Shown here piece after piece: positions 1 to 8,500 of a stretch of 10,983 nt of DNA. The stretch's first letter is position 1, and each line of letters opens with the position of its first letter. The position numbers were made by a program, and so were the translations under genes. Source of the stretch: Acanthaster planci (taxonomy: Eukaryota > Echinodermata > Asteroidea > Valvatida > Acanthasteridae); the NCBI RefSeq assembly GCF_001949145.1, contig NW_019091380.1, positions 2,073,976-2,084,958 on the forward strand, read 5' to 3'. Under the pieces are notes generated by a model. It worked only from the letters and a program-made list of their open reading frames with translations, was not told the DNA's origin and did not search any database.

Positions 1-45
1 AACCATTTCGTCAACCTTATCCAGCATTTCATTCACGTTCTACCT

Positions 46-240
46 ACATGTACTTGGTCCTCATGTTTGTATACAAACATCCTAATCTGTCACTTGATGT
101 CCTCTCCCATCACGTACTTTTCCCCACATACTGTACATGTACATTTGTATGTGTGTAAACACTGTCTATACATACATACATGTACATACATTACCGGAGT
201 GCTCAGTACATACGTTCATGTACTGTACTTTATGTACTAC
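46..240. repeat. TACATGTA/TACATA-rich simple-sequence region
   Basis: The stretch is dense in overlapping TACATG, TGTACA and CATACATA words, including CATACATACATGTACATACAT near 170-190. It contains the perfect 18-bp palindrome ATGTTTGTATACAAACAT at 63-80. The low-complexity composition explains the short open frame across it, which I do not consider a gene. Confidence 0.7.
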
Positions 241-619
241 AAGGTAAATACACAATATAACTCAAAACTTTAACATTCAACTTGTTTCACATAAGTTTCT
301 AAGCATTAATGACATATGAAACTATTTTAATATGGCACCCCTTGTTGTAAATAGCCCGTGGTATCACAAAATACTAGTTAGCTTACGCGTTAAAATTTAT
401 CCAATTGAGTGGAACGCACCAAATCCCGGCGGGAACTAGTCTAGAATTTGACAACAAATGTGCTTGCAAAACACAGCCAAATCGTAAAAAAGGCTTTGGT
501 CTTCGGGTAGGCCCCGAACCCCTTGAAAAAGATCCAACGCTTTTTTAATTCGAATGAAGTGTGATTTCGGATTAAATATGCAAATCAAAACTTGCGTCTT
601 CTTATGTCAGGGAAAAATG

Positions 620-735
620 CATTCCATTCTTGAGAACATGTCAGTTTCCAACCATACAGACATGACAGATCGGTGAAATTCCATTCCAATCTTGGAAAAT
701 AACAGACCTTTTAAATGTCATTCTAATCTTGAAAG
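620..735 (+). repeat. Three degenerate copies of a CATTC(Y)AATCTTGRAA motif
   Basis: CATTCCATTCTTGAGAA (620-636), CCATTCCAATCTTGGAAAA (681-699) and GTCATTCTAATCTTGAAAG (717-735) are related, with irregular spacing of about 60 and 37 bp. This may be a worn tandem repeat or part of an unrecognised interspersed repeat. Confidence 0.35.
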
Positions 736-1747
736 CATTTTGCAAAATATCATTTGAGCCAAAAAAGATATTAGGTCCGTAAGATTTCATTCGGTGTACG
801 GAAATGCATTAGAAATTTCTTTAAAAACCCCGCTGTTTTCTAACAATAGATTCAAAACGACATTCGATTTTAAAAGAATGCACTTCGTTTCTACAAAACA
901 TATTCTACTCTTTTGTCTCTAACGCCGCTTCGTATCTACCTTCTTTTGTTCAAATGGTCCGTGTTTTGTTGTGGTAGATGGTGCAATGGATGTTGTTGGG
1001 TCTTTTTAAGGCCGCGCTTGGGAAGGGTTATAGCCAGCTTCCAGGGCAGAGAAAAGTGTATCCTTGTTATTTTGGGCCATATGCTTGTTTTGTGCTATAC
1101 TGCAGATGGAATTAGTGTGGTTTTTGGCACCGGATGGCAAAATTGTGGCTTTTTATAAACTGAAGAAGCGCTTTGTTCATTTGGAGTTGGAAATTCTGTG
1201 TCTGTGTCCCCTTTCTAGCGTTGTGCGGGAATTCCCAGGACAAGGACCCGTAGTATCACGCTACAATATACCCATGCGTGTCTGAAGTTGAATGAAAAGG
1301 GAATCAACAAATAAGTTCAAAAAAGATTTTTAAAAACCTACACCAAGGGCCACAACAAGTACAGTCAGCCTTAACAACTACTGAAACACTCCTAAAATCG
1401 AGCTATAAATAACTTAAAACACTTCGTGAGACTGTTCCGAATCCCTCCCCATCAAGTTCGGAGAAGGCCTTAGGGAAACAAACAAAAGTGAAAGTTTTAA
1501 GAGATAGCACAACGCATTTTCCACGAAGGCCAACAATGATGTTGACCAATTTTCATTTGCAAATGAAGCGTAGCGGGTTTGAACCTTAAGTTCCAGTAGG
1601 TGGAGTTGCTGGTTGGATTTGGATACATAATATAGGATGGTGCAAAACGTTACGTATGTGGTATTTTCAAAAGCAGATGAAACTGCATTTCTTGTGAGAA
1701 GGCCAACAAGGAAGTTAACATGCAGAATGAATTGGGGCAGCTTACAT

Positions 1748-1765
1748 GGAGGTACATGTACCTCC
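1748..1765. repeat. Perfect 18-bp palindrome GGAGGTACATGTACCTCC
   Basis: The sequence equals its own reverse complement over all 18 bases. Further GGAGG/CCTCC words follow in the next 45 bases (CCTCGGGAGG and GGACCTCC), so the local region is a small cluster of inverted purine/pyrimidine words. No gene is adjacent; the function is unknown. Confidence 0.75.
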
Positions 1766-1932
1766 TAAACTGTGACCTCAGTTACCTCGGGAGGCGATAG
1801 GACCTCCGCTAATGACCCAAACATGCCAAAGTAACCAATCCACAATTTGTCAGTATATTTCTTTCCGTAAAACCCACTAAAACAACAAAACTACGAATTA
1901 TCGTGCGCGAGCTAAATCCAAGCTTGACTTAA

Positions 1933-2088
1933 TTTAATAGCTCAGAAAAAATGTCTAGGTGGAAATAACACTAATTCTTACTTGCAATTCGAAAAGCATT
2001 CAGGTGGCAAAGTTAACGAGACCCAAGCATAACAAAGATTCCTGTGCATATTTACAGTACATATTCATTAGTATGCACAAATTTTAAT
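1933..2088 (-). terminator. Candidate poly(A) signals of the CAT gene
   Basis: No AATAAA is seen on the minus strand downstream of the stop. The nearest common variants, ATTAAA, are at 2088-2083 (about 420 nt after the stop) and 1938-1933. Either could define the end of the 3' UTR; neither can be confirmed from sequence alone. Confidence 0.2.
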
Positions 2089-2214
2089 TTTGAGTCAAGC
2101 ACTTACAAATTTTGAAAATTTCAAATTTGCAATGAATCGTGTTCATCAATTTTACTTTTTTTAAACAACCCTCTAGGCATGTGATGGTATGTTCCTTTCG
2201 CAAGTGGTCGTATT

Positions 2215-2233
2215 CCCCCCCCCAAAAAAAAAA
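2215..2233. repeat. C9-A10 homopolymer tract
   Basis: Nine C followed directly by ten A. It lies about 280 bases beyond the transporter stop on its 3' side. It reads as T10-G9 on the coding strand. The length is likely variable between individuals and error-prone in assembly. Confidence 0.9.
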
Positions 2234-2508
2234 TTGCCCGCGCCAGATGCACGCGTACTGAATGAAGTGGCGCAGCACACCATGAGCCAGCTGTGTTATC
2301 TCTATCTTGTTTACGACCGGCCACGTGACGACCTCGACTAACAGAAATGGTTATAGGTACTTATGGATTTGTATTACAATAGGCTCTATTTTCAATAAAT
2401 AAATAAAGACGCGGTGAGTTTCTAAGGGAAAAAAGTCCAGATGTCCAGTTGAAACAGGAATATGGCGGGGTTCTTCACGGACCATAAGTCAGAGACTGTT
2501 GCAAATCA

Positions 2509-2585
2509 CTAATTAGTTTCATAGCCATCTTGTCGTGCACCCTGGACGCTGTGCTTCATGCCGTAAGTGAAGTACACAACTATTC
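2509..2585 (-). CDS. SLC7A4-like: Coding exon 3 of the CAT transporter (end of TM14, C-terminus and stop)
   Basis: On the minus strand, GTGTTTTTGCTTTTCAG (acceptor AG at 2587-2586, with a good pyrimidine tract) precedes GAATAGTTGTG. With the G left by exon 2 this reads GIVVYFTYGMKHSVQG, ARQDGYETN, then TAG (2511-2509). The (I/V)YFxYGxxHS segment is the hallmark end of the last CAT transmembrane helix, followed by a short polar cytoplasmic tail. The tail is shorter than in mammalian SLC7A4. Exon phases agree (1/1), and the stop ends the protein at residue 623. Confidence 0.91.
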
Positions 2586-5500
2586 CTGAAAAGCAAAAAC
2601 ACAGATTTAACAGATATTTTTCATCCAATATTTAGTCAGTTGTTATGATTATTCCGTGATTGAACTAAGTCAAATTACTTTTAAAAAAACGTGAATAAAC
2701 CTACAAGCCCACTATTTAATCATTTCTCATCATAATGCAAAGGATAATGCTTAGAAGCCCCATATTTGCTTCTCCCTTTTCTCAAGCTGCTGCCGGTAGG
2801 TTGCCTGTGTGTCACCGATGTGTAGGTTTCATAGACCATGTAGAAATGTTTTCATTGACCCATAGATCTTTAATTTAATTGCATGTTTGTAGAACATAAT
2901 GGAGTAAATATGGTTCAAAGTAAAGACGCTCATGGCATTCAAATTGACAAGTTTGAGCAGCAATTACATTAAAATCAGTAAAATCCTGTGCCAGCTTCCG
3001 AGAAACGATATCAATATATAAGAAGTATTTCTTCTTCGTTCAAAAAGGGAGGTTCAGGTTGAGAAGTATAAGTTGCTCTCGGAAAATTTGAGGGTTGGAG
3101 GGTTAACCGATATGCGCTCGTTCTAATGATTTTTAGAAATGGAAAGTCAATTTTTAAAGACTGCATTTTGAAGAAGATTGAATTTCGGAGATTAAAAGCC
3201 AGATGGTGATAAGCACATTGAAGTTACATAGAACCACGGTCGTGACAATTTCTAGATATTATTGGGAAGTTTCAAAATAAAAAAAAATTGGACATTAAAT
3301 TTAGTATATGTAAACTTTTAGTAAACATTTCTACACTATCATTACACACTCTGTAAATGGAATTTCAAATTGTCTGAGGTGCTTATCACTCTGATCAGAG
3401 CGTATTCCATCACAAACTGTATTTACGTAACACCTCGGCAGGCAGCCATGTAACACTTACCTACGCATGTCCAAATAAGGACTTGAATGAAGGCCAGGAA
3501 ATCGAAATGTAGCAAAAGTATGACACAAGACAGCAAGCCAATTAGCGGTAACAATGGCATCAGGGGCACCTGTCATAAAAGAATAAAATACAGTAGAAAC
3601 AAAGCCGAGTGTCTTGCAAAATAAATCTCTTTTTTTTCAAAAGGTGTTTATTGTTTTCAACTGAGAATAAAAGCATCCTAATGTCGCTACTCATCTTAAT
3701 CCTAATAGCACCATGCGTCTGATGAATTTCATTTCAAAACATATTGATGGCAAACTTTCATAAACAACAGTGCTTGCCATAGACTCCACGTAAAAACTGT
3801 GTAGGCAGTGGATGGGTTGTAGCCTGATATTGAGCTGGTGCCTCGACCATCCGTGCATCCAGAGTGCAATCGACATTTTAAACGAAAACGTAGCCTTGTC
3901 AAATGGCACTCACAAAAGTATAGACAATTTTTTTTACAATACTGTTTGCTTTATTGTTGCTACGAATATTCCAAGGCACGCGATAAACTTGACAGTTATG
4001 TATAACACGATCCTGCAACTAGATTCAAGTCACTACTGCGGTGGGTCCTCACATATTTTACTGGCAAGGTGGTACGCTCGGAACAACTGGGTGTGAACTC
4101 TTTCGAAAACGTGCTTATGCGTCAAGTGTGTTCAGTGGTGGTTGGGAGGGAAGACTGTAGGCAGGGTTGGCGTGAATGTGTTAGGGCTTAAATTTCGGCA
4201 TATATTTTTATTCGAGGATCAGTAGTTAACCAACATCTAACTTGTCAGAATGCTTCATTTTGTTAGATTAATTGGCAAGGTAATCTGCGTTCAACCTTTT
4301 GAAGCTAAGGGCTGACATAGTATTCTCCAAATAAGGTTAAGTATGCGTAATATACACTGTGATATACTCCAAAGAAACACTGAAAAAGCGGGATGTTAAA
4401 TCGGTGTTATCAGAGGATGCCATCACTGTTAACAGGTGTTAACATTTTGAGTGTTATTTCAACGTTGTTGGTGTTGCTTTTAACGCCCTCCAGTGTGAGC
4501 TATTTGTAGATGTGTAAAGTAGCAGCAGTGTAATAGCATAGAGGACATAGGAGTTTGAACTGCCCGAGCTATAACATCTGGCCAATTACTGCTTTCTGGC
4601 ATGCCTGGTATGTCCATAGCCAGAGCAGCAATTGTAGCTGGTAGTCTGCATCCTTAAAACTGTTTTTTTTTTCTGAGTTGTGGGAAATTGCATATTTACG
4701 CATTTCTTGGTGCTTGGATTGATCCCACAAACAACACATGAAATTTAATGTTTACGCAGTTGTTTGCATTACTCCGTGTGCCCTTAATGTATATGTGTAG
4801 TAATTTCCCTTAAATGAGCACTTTCCTCTGGAGTTATTTTTAGAATATATAGCCCAGTTGTTTACAAGATTTTGTGTTTATTTGAATCATTTTCAATCAT
4901 GGCATTTGTACAAAATGGTATTGTACGAAATTTTATGATCACTCCCTGTTCTGAAATAGCACATCTGGTCCTTATGAACTTAGCTTTACAGTAGTAATCA
5001 ACATTTTGTTTGCCAGTCTTAGACAACTTCATACCAAGTCTTTGAAAACTGATGTATCTGAGGACGGATAATAAAATTACAAACTTTACATGGATAAAAG
5101 AGCAGTGCATCAAAATTTTAAAAGTTCATTCACGATGACGAAAGTAGGTGTAGGCCTAATATCGGGCATTCTTCTCTCTTTATTTTCCGGTTTCAGCAAT
5201 AATTTGTATTGAATTGCAAGCGAAACACTGGAAGTATTTCTAGGATATTACTGGCACCGCTTGTAAGGCTAAGATACTGGCAGTAATCAGACATTTTTGG
5301 AAAGTCTGACTCGGTGGTGACGATCATTGGACACTTTGAAGTACCAGAGTTGCAACTTCGTCTGTGTCCTCCCTCTATGGTTACTGTAACACATTTTGGT
5401 GAAGTCATCTGATAATGTTGTTTATAACACCTCAGCAGTGACTGACAAGACCAAATATTTGAGTGGCAATCTATGTTGTACTCAGACAAAAGTGTTTGGC

Positions 5501-8500
5501 TGTCTTATATACGTGCTGTTCCTACTTCTAGATCTCCTTTTTTGGATTGATTTTTATCTCGCATTGAAGAATGCCTTCATTGAAAGGACTGCGTCATTGA
5601 GGACTTTTGCTTGCTATCGATTCCAAGGGTGCAGGGGAGATTAAACCTGAAATGCGGATTAGGCAAACTGATGCATCTAGTTCCGGTAGCAAGTTCACAA
5701 TATAGGAGAGCCTTAGGAATGGAGAAGCCGCCAATTCGACTCAAAATTATGGCCAAGCAATAGAAGATGTCTCTGGCAGAGAATAGCATGTATGGTGGGT
5801 GTGCCAAATAGAGCCTCCTTATGTGTGATTTGTTTTTGCTGGTCATGAGATTCCAAGCAAACAACGAGGACAGTTAAGATGGTAAGTATTGATAAGCTGC
5901 TGTCGTTCGTGTTTCGTGTTTGGGTTTTCAAGGTCTCACTGACAAACAGGGGTACGAGCACAGCCTTGGTAAACCCCACGTTTTTTGCTGCTAAGCATGT
6001 TAGTTTCCCCACAGTCTCTGGCTTAGTTGTTGACGCTTCCCCAATTGTATTGATTTTTCCTCGTCTACAGATACGGTGCCATTAGTGGTCAATCCATGCA
6101 GGTATTCAAATTCGTCAACTGCCTTAAAGGCATGGTTTTATAATAGATGGTTGAGGATTGTTGAGTTGGTCACCATGATGGAAGTTTTCTTAATGATTAT
6201 TGGGAGTCCATGGTCCTTAAATCAATGGCAACCTATCCACCAGACTTTTGAGTCTAGCTGCTGAGTAAGATACCGCTGCTAAGTGGGGAACAGCATCATC
6301 ACCATAAAGGAGGATCCTTATGGTGAGTTCCTAGTCTTGGGTTTTGCTCTTAGTCGGGTGAAAGTGACTAAACATCCGTCAGAGCGCAAGAACAATCCTT
6401 AGTTACAGGTTCCCAAACATGGGTCGGAAAAGAGAAGAAGATGGAGAACAGAAACAACACACACCCCACTCAGAGAGTTCACCAAAGAGATCAACGGTTC
6501 CTTTTCCCGTAGATATTCCTTGGAAGGTCTTGATTAACTTCAGGAGGATAGGGACAGCCAATTATTTTCTCTGGAATCTTGAAATGTCAATTCCTACGGA
6601 CCAAATGAAAGGCTTCTTTCTGTATTTTTTCTGGGGCTGGCTGCGCGTCAAAGAGAAAACAATTACGATTGATCCGCCAGATCTGATTCCGCACTAAGAC
6701 TCGGAAATCGTTCTACTCTACAAGAATCTGTCTGAAGTAGTCGGAATGCAGTTCATCTCGTCGGTCACGAGGCTTCTTCAGAGATAAACTTTGCAGTGTG
6801 GAGTGTTTCCGCGCACATCTTTGGTAAGGTGCCTTTCCGTGTGCTTGTCAACACTTGCGCTAAGCGTTGCGTATCTGTCAAAATCGCTCCTGGGGTGACT
6901 TTGAACGCAACAAACACGTGTTATGTTTATGTAGTCATCTTTTTGGTCCGTGAAAGTGAAATTCATGAACGCATCGTGTAGACAACGCACCAAAAAAACG
7001 TATATGTAGAAAGCGCCTGCACAGGACCATGATGTACAATAGCCTTGGAGCTTATTGTGTATCCTGTCTAAAGATTTTTAAATAAATACGGGTAATTTAA
7101 ATAAATACAATAAAAGTTGAATGCGGACTGTCAAAAATCACTCGACTGAAAATCCTCAGTTGTTCTTTTCAGCACCTTTGCCTAGTGCCCTCTGTCGCGT
7201 CACAGTGTTGAGTTTAGTTTATGTGATTTTACGCAACCCCTTCAAGAAAACTGCAGTGGTGAGGGATAAACTTGAGCAATGCTCCCACTTATTGAAGTTA
7301 CACATAAATACCTCGAGTTTCCCGGGTTCCTATTGCGTGTGTACTCGCAAACCCGTCACGTATCCAGTATTGAACAGATGATTAAGTACCAACTGATTTA
7401 AACACTTTCGTGGTTTCATTTAAAAATTTGACTCATCAATTTTCTGAACTCTAGCCTGCACATCACGTATCACGCGCCAATTTGCAAGTGCGCACAGGAC
7501 ACACACACGTTGTTATAGAGTGGTATTCCACAAAACAAAAGGTAGAAGTGATTAACAGCATTGTTGGAAACTGGAATTTCTGACTCATTTTAAACGCTTG
7601 ACCTTTCGATGGGGTCCATTATCATTCCTAGGCCTACAGCTGGTTTCAAACATAAAAATTATGTATTTTACACAGCTCTACCACGCTTCATTTCCCTCTA
7701 AAAACGGTCGGTAACAACAGAAACGTTATGGTATCAGTTTTTAAACAGCGAATGATTTCACAGTGTAAGATATATTAACTAAAGGCTTAAATATTAAGAT
7801 TACCCCAAGGACTGATCTGGGGAAGGGCAAGGGGACAACCCCCCCCCCCAAAAAAAGGAGGGCAAGTTCTCTCAGATTTTGAAACTCTTATTGAGATTTG
7901 GGGAAACTAATTTATTTCCCTTCCTTCCAAAACTGTTTAAACAATAAATGAAAGGCTATACGTAAGAAAATTCCAAAAATTTGATCTCCTGAACAAAAGT
8001 CCCCTACCCCGATAAATAGGTTCTGAATCGGCCCTTGGATTATCTTACCTTGAATATGAGATTTTCTTTGTATTGAGGTAGAAGCAACAGGGGGCAGCAT
8101 GCGATGAGAGACAGGGAACCACTGATGAGTATCCCAAATATTAAAGAAGGGTCACGGGGTCCCAAGAGGTCCTCCAGATTGAAGGTTAGCAATCCTACAA
8201 AAAGGAACTCAAAAGCGATATGCAAGAACAGAGACAGGATCACAGATCTGGTTGGATGCTCTCTGATCCACTGAATGAAGTCGGTTGAGGCCTTCCTCGC
8301 CAAAGATGGACGTGTTGAGGGATCTCTGGGAGCGTTGACATCACCAGCATGGATTTCCTGCAGTTGCTCTGGCGAACCGTCCAGCTCTAGGCTATTCTGG
8401 TGTCGATTTACTTGTAGTACACAGGAACTTTCAGTGGCATAGCCTTCATCTCTGCCACCCACTTCCATGTATCCACTTTGTATCGTGGGTTTGTAACGCA

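Larger units (their letters stand above)
241..2508. other. 3' UTR and downstream flank; no gene recognised
   Basis: Beyond the transporter stop codon the sequence holds only short open frames with no family resemblance, including two overlapping plus-strand frames at 913-1285 that I could not match to anything in either strand. The part next to 2508 should be 3' UTR. The listed palindrome, homopolymer and degenerate repeats are the only structure I can point to. Confidence 0.6.
3570..8048 (-). other. Intron 1 of the CAT gene
   Basis: Intron of 4,479 nt with donor GTAAGA (8048-8043) and acceptor ATGACAG (3576-3570). It is AT-rich compared with the exons. Contents I can name are the decayed LINE (5427-6714), a possible CACTA-like relic (4378-4495), an imperfect hairpin (4584-4633), a short tandem duplication (7077-7108) and a C11-A7 tract (7839-7856). 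I recognise nothing in 3570-4377, 4634-5178, 6715-7076 or 7109-7838. The open frames there are short, on both strands, and without family resemblance. Confidence 0.88.

Noticed and set aside
913-1285. Two overlapping plus-strand frames with some hydrophobic character
   Set aside because: No motif match in either strand, no splice or start context, and translations differ by frame in the manner of chance open frames.
1575-1585. GGGTTTGAACC, resembling a tRNA B-box
   Set aside because: No A-box at the proper distance and no cloverleaf can be folded around it.
2391-2406. AATAAATAAATAAAG on the plus strand as a poly(A) signal
   Set aside because: It is on the strand opposite the only gene, and no plus-strand coding sequence leads into it.
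4862-5113. An 83-residue minus-strand frame with Cys/His spacing loosely like a FLYWCH or other zinc finger
   Set aside because: Metal-ligand spacing does not fit a known finger, no splice context is visible, and it may be decayed repeat sequence.
5879-6071. Plus-strand splice-like signals (ATG|GTAAGTATTG at 5880 and TTTTTCCTCGTCTACAG ending at 6070) suggesting a plus-strand spliced gene
   Set aside because: The region is explained by the minus-strand LINE, and neither flanking plus-strand sequence encodes a recognisable protein.
6419-6697. A 92-residue plus-strand open frame starting MGRKREEDG
   Set aside because: It is antisense to the LINE reverse transcriptase motifs and has no family resemblance of its own.
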